A stretch of 64,000 nucleotides of DNA from Tamarix chinensis. Taxonomy: Eukaryota > Streptophyta > Magnoliopsida > Caryophyllales > Tamaricaceae. Made by a program: the position numbers and the translations under genes. The notes beneath the pieces are model-generated. The model made no database searches. It was not told the DNA's origin and saw only the letters and a program-made list of their open reading frames with translations. Of the stretch, positions 1-11,047 are shown piece after piece (the stretch's first letter is position 1; every line of letters begins with the position of its first letter). The stretch spans positions 92,628,736 through 92,692,735 of the forward strand of contig CM060177.1 of the NCBI GenBank assembly GCA_030549775.1. Direction: 5' to 3'.

Positions 1-1588
1 ACCACTCTGGTTACAAGACTATTAGTGGATTGGTTTGGCAAACCGATCGACTATTCATGGAAGCTAGTTAACTAGTTTACCAAACCAATCTGCTACTTTC
101 ACAACCAACTAATCAAAATATCCAAATCGAGTGACTACTCACACAACCACTCAATCGATCTAATAAACTAATTGACTAGTTTGGGTAAAACATCATCCAA
201 ACTTGTGATCTACTTAACAAGATTTTACCCAACTTTACTATATTAATCCTAGCTTGCTTTTATGTCACAAAGTACATAAAAATACATGATGCACACATAG
301 AACCACATGACTACATGGTATAATCAACACTTAATAAGATCATGCTCAAAACTACTAAAAACATGGATAACAACAAAGAACTCAAAGCATGTTTAAATTT
401 AAAAGATGAAAACTCTACCACATGATTAAATCCAATAACTTAATTAGCTGATGCACAAAACATACAATAGACCAATTATATGAAAATACAATAGATAGAA
501 AAATACCTTATTCATCTTAGAGATAAGTTTGTCTTACTTTCAAACAAATCTTCTAGCACAAAATACTCATAACTCGAAGGCTATATACGAAGACCCCGAT
601 TCCTAAGAGAATCAAGAATATAAAAAATAAAAACTATTTTTTCAATACTTAATAAAATAAAATAAGACAATAACATTAAATCAGAAGAAGAAGAAAAATT
701 CCATAACCCAACATGTTTCTAAGAACAATTCCAAGGGGAAAGAAGTTTAGATCTTCAACCCTCTCAAAACCTTAATCCTTCTTTCTTAAGGGAAATAAGG
801 GAAAGTTAAAGCTAAGATTAGGAAAAGAGATAAGAGATAATAATTCATCTAAAGGTTAAGGAATAATAGGCAAGCCTCTGTTTTTCTCAACATAGAAGAA
901 AGGGAAATAAAAGTGGAGAATGAGTAAGTGCAGATGATAGGGAGTGAATTTAATCAAGAATGGGATGTATAGTGGAAGTGAGACTTCTAAGTTGGATTGA
1001 GTGTGGACAACATAGGTTTTAAGAAAGCACATGACGAGGTAAGGGAGGTGAAGTGTGACTAGGGAAAGGAATGTCAAAGATTTGGTATGTCAGGGATGAG
1101 GTGTATAAAGTCAAACATGCATACATGGCTACCAAAAGAGAGAGAAAAGTAAAGGGGAAGAGAGGGGGTAAAATAATTCCTCAAAAGTTATTTTTACAAA
1201 AAAAATAGCTAAATAAAATCGTAATATGATCTAAATAATGTAAAAGTAATCCCAAATCACCAACATATGATTATTAGCATAAATAGATTCTAATTAGAAG
1301 TTTTTTATAAACATTGGTAAAAGATTCAAATTGAAATAAGAAAATAACCTAAAATTGAAGGAAAATCGATCAATCGGTTTGAGTAAACCAGTTGATTGCT
1401 TTATCGGGAAATAAAGTTACTAATTCTTGAGCACAACAGTTGATTGGTTAGGAAAAAATAGTCAATCGGTGTGCCTAAATTTTACAAATTTATTAAAATC
1501 TCAAGCCCTTCCCAAAATGAAAACTCGTTTATTTTATATCAACATAATTTTAAATACCTTTCAAATCTTTTTAGGATGGGTTATTACA
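1..1588 (-). mobile_element. Partial LTR, family 1 (LTR Z), cut by window edge
   Basis: Read on the minus strand, the sequence from 1588 starts TGTAATAACCCATCC, the usual start of a long plant Ty3/gypsy-type LTR. About 120 bases in there is a cluster of ATCGACTGG-like motifs (1366-1465), and a second cluster lies at about 29-190. The same start and the same two-cluster layout recur in the LTRs at 3368-6768 and 32144-35552, so I treat the three as one family. The other end lies outside the window. Short open frames here have no recognisable domain. Placement in Ty3/gypsy is inferred from ends and length only. Confidence 0.6.
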
Positions 1589-1597
1589 CTCATACCC

Positions 1598-1909
1598 TTA
1601 AAAAATTAGATTTATAATGTAAACCATGTCATGTAGGGTAATAATCATCTCACCGAATGGAAGGTGGAAGTTGTTAGTCTTTGGGTTCCACCACTCAACA
1701 AAATTAGAGATGAGTAAAGCATTATGGTTTTCTAAGTATGTGTTATGTAGATACTTCAAAATTTTAGTCTTGATGTAGTCGTTGGCAAGACCCATGCCAC
1801 CATCTTTATGTGGTCGTCTTTGTCTTTGACTGAACCTAGGACTATATAAGGTTTCTATAACAAAAATGATATTAAAATAATGAATTACATGGTAAAAAAT
1901 AGTACCCAC
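1598..1909 (-). pseudogene. Plant mobile domain (PMD) protein fragment
   Basis: The minus-strand frame gives about 100 residues. The second half carries a run like WNPKTNNFHLPFGEM followed by an ITLHDMVY stretch, which matches the start of the plant mobile domain (PF10536) found in MAIN-like and phosphatase-7-long-form-like proteins and in some Mutator-type elements. The domain normally continues past this point with a Gly-Leu-Pro-rich segment. Here the frame stops and within about 10 bases meets the LTR boundary at 1588, so the rest of the domain is gone. The region upstream on the same strand (1910-2340) has stops in all frames but may be the degraded N-terminal part. I cannot tell a host PMD gene from a transposon-captured copy. 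Confidence 0.6.
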
Positions 1910-2340
1910 TATGTATAATAATAATAATTCCGACTGATTATTTCATATGGAGTATGCCACATGACCCTTAAAACTTACCATAATATTTGGAACCAATTAA
2001 CTTCTAACTATAAGTCTTGCCAATTATCAAACATTGTTTAATGCTAATAAGAAAACATATCATATTGCATGGCCAAATGTGCTGGTGCTTTTCCACGCTC
2101 TAGTAGCAACGAAATCTGCATTACTATGGACATCATAATTCTCCTCAAGTGACACATGATATGTGTCTAAATTATGACGAGGTGTTTTTCCACACTCTAG
2201 AGTATCTCATTCTCTACCACTAGCGATGAGCATCCTCTTTGCCACTTTAGTGGTAGCATTAGTAACTTACCTCATATTGTTCCCCCTACCGCCAATACTA
2301 GCTATATTCCAAATATAATAAAAAGATCATTAATAAATAT
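1910..2340. other. Unassigned stretch next to PMD fragment
   Basis: No intact frame or clear repeat. On the minus strand short peptide stretches are in frame with the PMD fragment but are broken by several stops, so it may be the decayed 5' part of that gene. Confidence 0.3.
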
Positions 2341-2830
2341 TATGATTTAGGTTTTAGATGGTTGGGGGTTTAGTTTTGGGTGTGTGTTTGGAGTTTAAAT
2401 GTTGGGGTTAAGGGTTTATGGTTTGTGGTTAAGAGTTTGGGGTTTATGTTTTAAGGTTTTTGGGTTTAGGGGTTTAAGATTAAGGGTTTGGGGTTAAGTG
2501 TTTGTGATTTAGGATTTAGGGTTAAGGGCTAGACATTAAGGGTTTAGGATTTAGAGATTGTGGTTTAGGGTTTAGGGTTTGTGGTTAAGGGTTTGGGGTT
2601 GTGGATAAAGGGTTGGGGTTTGGGGTTAAAGCCTAAGGGTTTATGGTTTGTGGATTTTGGTTTAGAGTTTGGGCTTTGGGGTTTGTGGTTAAGGGTTTGG
2701 GGCTTGGGGCTAAGGTTTTGAGGTTTAGGGGGTTAAGGAATGAGGGTTTGTCATTTGTGAGTTAGGGTATAGGGTTTAGGGTTTGGGGACTAGGGTTAAG
2801 AGTTTAGGGTTTGGGTTTTATGATTAAGGA
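2341..2830 (+). repeat. Degenerate telomere-like repeat array (TTTAGGG type)
   Basis: About 490 bases consist almost wholly of variants of TTTAGGG: GTTTAGGG, GGTTTGGGG, GTTAAGGG and GGTTTATGG in loose tandem. Exact TTTAGGG units occur around 2565-2585 and 2775-2815. Plant telomeres are TTTAGGG, so this is an interstitial, heavily mutated telomere-like block in the G-rich-strand orientation. LTR A inserted at its right edge (2836). Confidence 0.8.
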
Positions 2831-3510
2831 TTAAGTGTAATACTCTAAATTTATCTAACTTTAATCCCAATTAATAAATATTTTAACCTAATCCTAATCC
2901 TAATTTTTGGTAATTAATATTTTAATCTCACCATAACTTTAAGTGGATGATAAATTAATTTTACCTTTATTCTAATCTTAAATTTAAACCTAATTTTAAT
3001 CATAACTCTAATTTTTTCCCTTTCTCTTTTTCTCTTTTCTTTCCCCTTTTTCTTGTTTCCTTTTCCTCATCTCAATCTGTGTCTTCCCTCCTTCCTCTTG
3101 TGGTCATGCAAACTCCCTTTCTTATGGCTTCCATTTTCATTTCATATCTTTGTACTGTACTTGTCTTTGCACTTGCCTCTATACACCAGCTACACCACCA
3201 CTTGCCACACTTTGTTCCTTTCCTCCCAACATTACATGTAAGGTCAAGTCATTCTCTCAACCACTGCACCTTGGTCATCCCCATTTCTTATGCCTCACCC
3301 TTATTCCTCTTATAAATACCTATCCTTTCCCTTCTTACTTCATTTTTCAACCCACACAAGTCCCCTGTGTAATACCCCATCTTTTTGTAAATATGTTGAA
3401 TGAGAAATTATACCATTTATTAATTTTAGATTTTGATTTGGAATTATGATTAGGTTTGAGGTAAATTTTAATTCGAAATGAAGTTGGGAAAACTAAATTA
3501 AGTTTGTAGG

Positions 3511-3665
3511 TAGATCGATCGACTGGTTCCATGAATCAATCAACTGGTTCGCCATTTTAGCTAAATGATTTTAACTCAACCAAACCAATCAAATGGTTAA
3601 GGAACCGATCAATTGGTCTGTAGAATATTTGACTAGTAGACCAAACTAATAGACTGGTTTATCGA
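3511..3665. repeat. Cluster 1 of ATCGACTGG-type motifs in LTR B
   Basis: Five to six copies of a roughly 14-base unit close to ACCAATCGACTGGT, spaced about 20-35 bases apart. The unit is nearly its own reverse complement. The same kind of cluster lies at the same distance from the LTR start in LTRs Z and C. Confidence 0.7.
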
Positions 3666-4849
3666 GCTAAGTATATTTTTAAAACTCAATTTTTTTAGAA
3701 AATTTTCTTATAATAAAATGGAAACTTAATAACCAACTCTAAATTATTCTTAAAAGATTCTTAACTTTTCTTATGATGTATTTAGCTCGAAATACCACCT
3801 CAGATCGATCTGAGGAGTCTATTTGGACAATTGAGGGGGAATTTGACCTAAGCTTTGTCTTCTTCCACCTCTCTTCTCTGCACATTTCTAGGATCATTGC
3901 TTCGATTTCATACACAATTCTTCTTAGCTAGGAAATTCCTTCCATGCTGACCTTCCATTTTCCCTCTTGTGTTTTGCATTTCTACACTAATCGACCTACA
4001 CTTCTTTAGAATCAACATTTAAACTCTAGAGGATAGGTCAGCATATCTTGGATGAAATATGTCTGTTCAACTCATATTTGAACGGTAAAAATTAGGGTTT
4101 TTGATATGCTCCTCACCACACTTATAATTTGTATCAATGTGTTGGCTATAAATAGCCCTAATTACCCCTTCTATTCACCTTTCTTTCAGCCCCCAAAAAT
4201 ACCTTAGCTCTCCAGAATTCGCCTTCTCCCTCTCCACCTCAAGCCTTGCATTCAAATTCTTTTGCACTTTTGATATTTTCTCTAGCTCCCTCTTGTTTTA
4301 ATTGTTAAGAAAGAAAGATTTAGCATTAGGAGAAAGTTGAGTTGTTCAACATAATCTTCCTTTATTTTTCTATTGGGTGTGGTATGTCCATTCTTCCATT
4401 TTTATTTCAAGTTTGAATTTAGAAAAGTTATTCAATGATTTCTAAATTAAACTTCTTGTTTTTAAGGTTTTGAAAGTTGAGGATTTCCACATGTTAAGTT
4501 TTCTTATTTAAGGAAAGTTTTACCTACATTAAGTAAGATGTTTTTACTTCTGAAATGTGTTGTGATTAAGCTTGCATATTATAAAACCCTTGAAGTTGAT
4601 GTTATATGTTGGTATGAGTATATAGCTTTTTAGAATTGGTATTGAATTGTTAGATTGTGCATCTTAAGAGAAAAGCATGAACTTTTGAGGAAAAATTAGG
4701 TTGTGACAATTAATGGTGAAATATGCAACTATTGTAATCTAGAAATGTGTTATATGATGTAAATCCATGTTTCAATTCGGTATGATAAAGGATTATAAGC
4801 AAGATCTATATGAAAATGCTTGTTTTGTGTTGTTTGATGACAAACCCAT

Positions 4850-5062
4850 CGACTAGTAAGTCTATAGGGATCTTTGTCTTGCTCTCTACTTAACCCCATC
4901 GATAGGTATATGCTTAGTTGGCTGGTTTGTCCAAAACAATCGACTGGTTTGAGAAAAGCCTAGTTTGTTCTAGCTAAATCAATCGACTGGGCAACCCAAA
5001 TTGATCGACTTTTTTGTACAACCGATCGATTGGTTGAGCCAGACCAATCGTCTGGTTTAGTT
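4850..5062. repeat. Cluster 2 of ATCGACTGG-type motifs in LTR B
   Basis: A second cluster with at least six variants (for example CAATCGACTGGTTTG and CCGATCGATTGGTTG). It lies about 1.3 kb after cluster 1, matching the two-cluster layout of the other family-1 LTRs. Confidence 0.7.
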
Positions 5063-7622
5063 GGTTTGTGTGATTTTGCTTTCTTAGCTTGGGTATGCCT
5101 TAAGATTGTGCATGAGACTCTTATATGAATATTTAATGGGTTAAATACATATGTTACCATGGATCAATGACATAATGAATGGGTTAAATGGACCATGATT
5201 CATGACATACTCAATGGGTGTTGTAAAGGTCTTAATGGATAAACCACAAATAAAATGTGATGGTTTTGTAAAAGGTGATGACAGAGGGATTGTGTTTTGG
5301 ATGGATTGATAAAATAGATATGTTTAATATTGAGTAAGCATACATAGAAATCCAACACATGGCTAGGGATGGGAAGGGTTAATATGGAAGAAATATGCGA
5401 ATATTTTTCTTACTTATTGTATGGGCTTTGTGTGATCACGTAAAGCGAAAGACAATCGAGTTGTGTATGGGCCTAGGTTACTCAATCCTCGATTAACTAC
5501 CAAGGGTTAGTCTGCCTTTAGGCTTTGCCTTTGGGTGAGATCTTAGTATATCCCAGTGTCTTACCTACTCTAGACACTGATGATATACTATGGGGTATTG
5601 ATACTAAATGATCTGGTTACCTAGGTAGTTAGCTTTGGCTTGGACTTACGTTCATTGGTGGCTACTTGACTTTAACTTGAACTTATGTCTATTGTGCTTA
5701 TTTGGCTTCGGCATGAACATTATATCCCTTGGTTTAGATAGGCTTCCATATCATGTGAGAATATGGGGTGGTGTATGGTCCATCGCTCAATGATAATGAT
5801 AAAAAGTTGGAATGAATATTTGAATAATGATTGGGAATGAGTAATTGGAAGATAATTTGGATAAGTATGTGAATAAGAAATTGATTAAGTACTTGGATGA
5901 GAATAAAATAAGGATGTGGTAGAATTAGAAGATAAGAGAAAAGGAACGGGAAAGAGAAATAATAATTGTAAGTGAACAACCTAATTAATTGAGCAAGTTG
6001 GAAAATAAACCCTAGTTATCATATGGATAGCCTGCTTAGTATGTGTGTGTGAATATCTATGGTATGGTACTATGAAGACAAGCATGATGTATTCTAAATT
6101 ACCTAAGTTGTGTATAGTATTAAATCCTGATGCATTACCTGATCATGATAGAGTAGGTATACTTAATTGCACGTCATTGGCATGAATTATGTTAAGCATG
6201 AATTCTATGATATAATAGAACCTTGTATGCTTATAACTTTCATTGAGGAGGTAACTTGACTTATTGAGTACATAGCGTACTGATGTACTTATTTGCTCAA
6301 TCACCTGCTCTTTCCCACGAGCAAGAGGATCATGTGGTGGTTTTTAGGGATGCCCATTAGTGAGCCTACCTTGTCTTGTGTTCGGGGCTTGAGAGCATGA
6401 ACATCTAGAGGTATTTGTACGACCTGTGACGGACCGTGATTTTGGGGCCACGCCCTAACTTGTTTTCTTCCATAATAGCCCTATGTTTTTAGTTAATCAT
6501 TCTCCCTATATTAGACTATGTCGGGGACCGTCAAGGTCTTATGGTGTAAACACTCTCTTTAAATATTTATGTAACTTATTCTTGCGTTCTCTACTTTAGT
6601 TTAGTTGGTTTGGTTTTTCAACTTTGTATCTAATATGGGATGTGCAACTGGCGTGTATCTTGTGTTAGGTATAACGATAGCACTAAGTTTTTCCTAAGTG
6701 TGTTTAATATTGTATGCTTTCGCAATATTTAAAATGATTTTTTTGTAGAGAAAAATGGGGATGTAACACACCGGACCTTCCTCTTCCTTCCCTCAACACT
6801 TCTATCCTTCGTTCATTGTTATTCCACCATTTTTTTTCCAGCAAAGATTATTTAGTTTACATAGCCTTACCAGTTTAGCCTTGGCTACGTGAAACTCCCA
6901 TGCTCAATTCCCCCTAGTTGCATGAACTACTCACACAAACCCACCCCCATCCATGGCACCACCTCATACAACAACCATCACCTTAGTTGTGTCAAACTTC
7001 CATGTTGCACCATAGAACATTCCAACACACATCACCCTCATTTACACCCTCAAACTCATGTACCCATCACCCCCTTGCATCACTTCTTCATACAATAAAA
7101 ACCCCAAACATAATGTAAACCCATGCCAAACCACCACATCTTGCATCAACAACCCACGCCAACACCCCCTAGTTGCATCATTCCTTGACAGAGCAATCCC
7201 TCTAGGTTTGTCACATGTTGAAGTAGCACCCTCAGAGCTACACCAACTTCATGGGTGTTGTCTATTCTCATAAGTAAATAACACCTCATTTTATAGTTGA
7301 TTGCTAATTACTAATCTTAATATGCTTGCTGCATAATCAAATTGGTATAAGATACGGTTGTCCGGACATCTCTATCTCTCTATGGGCTCTTAATCCTCTG
7401 TTTTCATTATACATATTTCATTATGTCTATTTCATATCCTATATTATGATAGAATCAAATATGGTACGATGTTATTTTTACCTTTACGTTCAACATAAAT
7501 TAAGTATAGGAAGTGTCTCTTCTATATTTGATACAACATAACACCTTTGCATTTTGTATTTTATCTTCTGCAAATGACTCTTTTAAAATAAAATTTTAAG
7601 TGCTTAAAATAGAGGTGTTACA

Positions 7623-8629
7623 TTAAGAATTTGGGATATATTACATACACACCAACCTTCATTTAAATTTTTCTTTCAAAAAATATTATGATTTCTTACT
7701 TTAAACTGATGAAAGAGAAGAGTTGAGATAAGAGAAAAGGAGAGAAAATTATGATTTTTGTTTTGGCGGAGTGAGGAAATGAGAAGATCAAGAAAGAAAA
7801 TGGGGACAAATTTGAAGAGTATATGGGTGTGTGTTAAGTAAAAATGGTGTGTAAAGAGAATTAATATTATCTAACGTTGTACTAAATAAGTTTTGCAGTA
7901 ATTCGGATTAGTATTAGAATTTGTTTTTATTGATTAAAATTAGAAAACTGCACTTGCTGTCGAGGATGGTCACAGGCTTGGCCATTTTCCCCTTAGTGAA
8001 GAATCTCATACAAATAAACTAATGTAAAACGTGCGATGAGTAAGAAAATCAAAACCATAGCCCTTATGTTTGTCCTCGGAAAATAGCGTCAAACATGCCC
8101 AGAGATTTGGTTCAGAAGAATCATGTTCATCACATGTAAAAAGAGATGTTAATTACGCCGAAAAATATGGTTTCAACTTCAAGGTAGCATGAGAGGTTAA
8201 GAGAGTACTGCAAAAGGGTAGGGGAAATGAGTGCTGAGATTATCATGGCAAAGAGAAGGTACGAGGGAAGAACAACGGACCACGTCTCAGCTACAGCTTC
8301 GGCTAGGTTGTGGCCCAATTCACTAAAGACGGATTTTTATTTTTATTTTTCCACCTTCCTGGAATAGGATTAGGGGTAGCTATTTGGGTGAAACTAATAA
8401 GTCAAGAACATGCCTAATGGATGAGTAACTCTACCTCTGACCCAAAACAAATAATTAAGAACACCCTCCCCCCACCCCCGGGCATACCGAACACGAACGA
8501 GGGAGTGGAATAACCCCCTCCTCCTCCTTATTCATCGCCCCTATTAATCTCTCCCGTACCAAACAGGCACACCCAACGCGAAACTAAACTTTAAGAGATG
8601 CAAATTAATTCAACCAATGATTTAGCCGC
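7623..8629. other. Unassigned stretch 3' of the B3 gene
   Basis: No recognised transposon ends. A minus-strand frame at 8130-8318 (62 residues, hydrophobic, with a run SYLLFAMIISALISPTLL that could be a membrane segment) is the only peptide that looks non-random, but I recognise no family and see no supporting splice sites. Around 8540-8580 a run ending ACCAAACAGGCACACCC resembles the end of a Tourist- or hAT-like MITE, without a visible partner end. Confidence 0.3.
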
Positions 8630-8635
8630 ATAATA

Positions 8636-8645
8636 TTTATTTATT
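8636..8645 (-). terminator. Candidate poly(A) signal of the B3 gene
   Basis: On the minus strand this reads AAATAAATAT, containing AATAAA, about 430 bases after the B3 stop codon. It would give a long 3' UTR that includes the 83-bp tandem repeat. Such signals are frequent in AT-rich DNA, so this is only a candidate. Confidence 0.3.
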
Positions 8646-8892
8646 GAACTTAAAATCAATGGCAGCCAGGAATGTGCATTATGTCCGATATAATTTTCAG
8701 TTTCTGAGAGACTCTAATTTCAGATACGAGCAATACCTGCCCTGCTGCTGTGTACCCACGACTCGGATCAATTGAAAGGCAGACAGGCATCTAATAAGAC
8801 AGACGCAATGCAGAAAACCAATGACCATAGCGATGACAAGGGACCGACATAATATTCCTCCTCCCTTACCCCTAAGCCCTAGCCGCGCGGCT

Positions 8893-9058
8893 GACATATG
8901 GCCATGCCACATACAAGTACAGCAGTCAACAGACGACGAAGTAGTAGTAGTAGTTAAGCAAGAGATGCATGCCCTGACATACGACCATGCCACATACAAG
9001 TACAGCAGTCAACAGACGACGAAGTAGTGGTTGCAGTTAAGTAAGAGATGCAAGCCAG
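8893..9058. repeat. Two-copy tandem duplication, 83-bp unit
   Basis: Units at 8893-8975 and 8976-9058. Both contain the same core, including ACATACAAGTACAGCAGTCA and an adjoining CAGACGACGAAGTAGT, and both end in an AGAGATGCA stretch. The high identity points to a recent duplication. It begins 20 bases downstream of the B3 stop codon, so it probably lies in the 3' UTR. Confidence 0.85.
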
Positions 9059-9077
9059 ACTGTAGCTAGCATGCTAG

Positions 9078-9719
9078 CTAGTCAATGATTATAGGAGCAG
9101 CACTGGTCGCACCATTTATTCTAGCCAGCAATTCAGGTGGAAAATCACCGCGAAGAATCTGGACCTTGAACCTAAGAAGCTTACCGTTAGGTTCATCCAT
9201 TAGTTCGAAAACACAACCATCTCCAGCCCTAAGCCTATTGTCATCAACAAAGTATTTCCAACCAAAACCGAACCGCTTGGCCGAATTTGTTCCGAGGCAA
9301 TCCATCTCCCACTTGTTGCCCTGATTGTGTAAGACGACAGGGATGACGGCGCTTGGAATCAACTGGCAGAATTTTGATGGAATGGCCTGATAATACAAAA
9401 ACAATATACATATATATATAACTTAATATTATTCTCAAATTCATCTATCAGGGAAAGCTATATATATATATATATATATATATATGTAATGTACAAAGCT
9501 CAAGCAACAAGATGCGTTTAGCGGGGAGAGATGCCTCAAGTTCATGCAGTATTCAATCGAAATAGACAGAATGTTACTCAATTGAGTTACCAGCTGCCCC
9601 CTTCGTCGGTCGACGTGTGATTTTGTTAAAATCACGTGAAAATAGGGCTTCCCCGTCGTAAGCGGCTCAATTTCATGTTTTGGCGGTAAACCCTCGGACC
9701 GATCGCAACAGCTACTCAT
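9078..9719 (-). CDS. B3 DNA-binding domain protein, single domain, two exons
   Basis: Exon 1 is 9719-9591 and exon 2 is 9386-9078 (stop included), joined in phase 0 across a 204-bp intron with GT at 9590 and AG at 9387. The product is about 145 residues. The B3 domain starts with a KPYFHVILTKSHV stretch in exon 1 and continues through IPSKFCQLIPSAVIPVVL, a WEM strand, KRFGFGWKYFVDDNRL, the hallmark GDGCVFELMDEP turn and a FKVQILRGDFP end. B3 proteins are plant transcription factors that bind DNA in the nucleus; the pattern is closest to the REM or rice-type B3 class, which often has extra N-terminal sequence. None is visible upstream before a stop-rich region, so the gene is either compact or has lost its 5' part. 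The frame stays open upstream to a possible acceptor at 9770, but no upstream coding exon fits. No in-frame lesions: it looks functional. An AT microsatellite lies in the intron. Confidence 0.85.
9459..9485. repeat. (AT)n microsatellite in the B3 intron
   Basis: About 27 bases of pure TA dinucleotide within the single intron of the B3 gene. Confidence 0.9.
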
Positions 9720-11047
9720 CCCGAACAAACAACCAATTACGTTACTCCAATATATACCAACATATATATCTGCAAATTACGCACGCACGTACAGGAGGGA
9801 GAAGATTAAGCGTGAAACACCGTGTAATTAATGCTACTGATTAGCAAATTAATTAAGGATGATGATACATTAATTGTAAAATCATACCCCGACCGGCCTT
9901 CGCCAGAAAGAAGCGTCAGGTAATAGTAAATGGTTTTCAAACTTTGAAGCTACAATCAATAATGGTAGTTCGGACGGCCGGAGCGGAGCGGAGGGAGGGA
10001 GATAACTTAACCTCTTTGTTGACTTGGGGCTAGCTAGCTAGCTAGCGGTAGTCTTTATGTTTTAGACCAGGTCGGTCTTTTTTTTTTTTTTTCTTGGTGT
10101 ATGTGCGGAGGGCGCTCCTCTCAGTCCTCTGGTCTGGTATGCAATGTGGAGGGATAACACAGATAAGTTTTTTTTTTCTTTTTTTTTTTGGGATAAGCTT
10201 CGCAAGAATTTTCAATTAGCGTGCACGTATAACTTTCCAAGCTACATATATATATATATATATATATATCAGGGCTGGCAGGTCGTTGTTTGTCTTCCTG
10301 CTATTTAGCTGTTCTTCTTTTGTCCACTCGCAGGTAGGTGGGTCACGGTCCCTGATTTATTCATTTGTTTAATAGAATTAGAAAAATTATTTTTATATTT
10401 AATATATTTTAATTAAAATTAAATATTTTTATTTTCATAAATATTTATTTTAAATCTTAATTAAATATAAAATAATTATTTTATTAAAAAATATATTTAT
10501 TATTATTAAATACTTAATATAAAAGATACAAAATAAGAGAGAATTTTTCCGACCTCTATTATTTCCATACCAAACAAGTCCTAATAGGTAAAAGCATCCG
10601 GAATGGTAGAAAAAAAAGGTCTTCTAATTTTAAATTTGAGATAATTAAATTTAAAAAAAAAATTGTAGAGTTAGTAAAATTATTTTAAATTTAGTATTTT
10701 TTTTAGGTTAATTTTTATCGTTTTAGTATGTATCATGATTTTTTTTAATTTATATATACACCTATTATTAATTAGGTTAATAAAAATATCTATAAATACA
10801 TAATATTTTGTCTAATAATTTTCATACTATTTTTTCTACCTCCTAAACATAAAATTATTATATTATCTCCAAATATTTTTATCTTCTGCATTTCTTTTCA
10901 TTATTTTCATTTTTTTTAAAAAAAAAAATTAATCCTATTCAATTTTGTTTTTTGAATCATTGGATAAAAACAAAAGAAAAATAATCCATACATAAATCAT
11001 TATCCTCACATCGCCTTCAAATATAACTCCATACTTTTCAACTAATA
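9720..11047. other. B3 5' flank and AT-rich spacer
   Basis: Just upstream of the B3 start, on its strand, there is a pyrimidine-rich run (about 9978-10005, CCCTCCCTCCGCTCCGCTCC) typical of a 5' UTR or core promoter. An (AT)n tract at 10245-10269 lies farther up, with two poly(T) runs (10078-10092, 10170-10190) and an AGCT tandem at 10031-10045. From about 10370 the sequence becomes plain AT-rich. A run at 10550-10580 ending CCAAACAAGTCCTA resembles a MITE terminus without a partner. The last part may be the 5' non-coding region of the PIF element. No gene seen. Confidence 0.4.

Larger units (their letters stand above)
3368..6768 (+). mobile_element. LTR B, family 1, nested in LTR A
   Basis: Starts TGTAATACCCCATC and ends GGGGATGTAACA, so the two ends are inverted copies of each other as in intact LTRs. 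Length is 3401 bases, within 10 bases of LTR C. It carries the two motif clusters typical of this family at 3511-3665 and 4850-5062. At 5620-5720 there is a short imperfect tandem repeat of about 45 bases (GGCTT..GACTTA units). The flanking 5-mers (CCCTG and CACCG) do not match well, so the duplication has decayed or the LTR arose by recombination between copies. No coding sequence. Confidence 0.75.
2836..7622 (+). mobile_element. Solo LTR A, interrupted by LTR B
   Basis: Starts TGTAATACTC at 2836 and ends GAGGTGTTACA at 7622. It is flanked by a perfect 5-bp target-site duplication TTAAG (2831-2835 and 7623-7627). No internal domain, primer site or second LTR is present, so this is a solo LTR left by recombination. 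Removing the nested LTR B (3368-6768) leaves about 1.39 kb. A pyrimidine-rich stretch at 3010-3080 resembles the one in LTR G at the right end of the window. Several short open frames (3053-3449, 6889-7273) lie in this non-coding LTR and I do not call them genes. Confidence 0.85.

Noticed and set aside
2341..2830. A true chromosome end
   Set aside because: Repeats are highly degenerate and unique transposon sequence continues on both sides.
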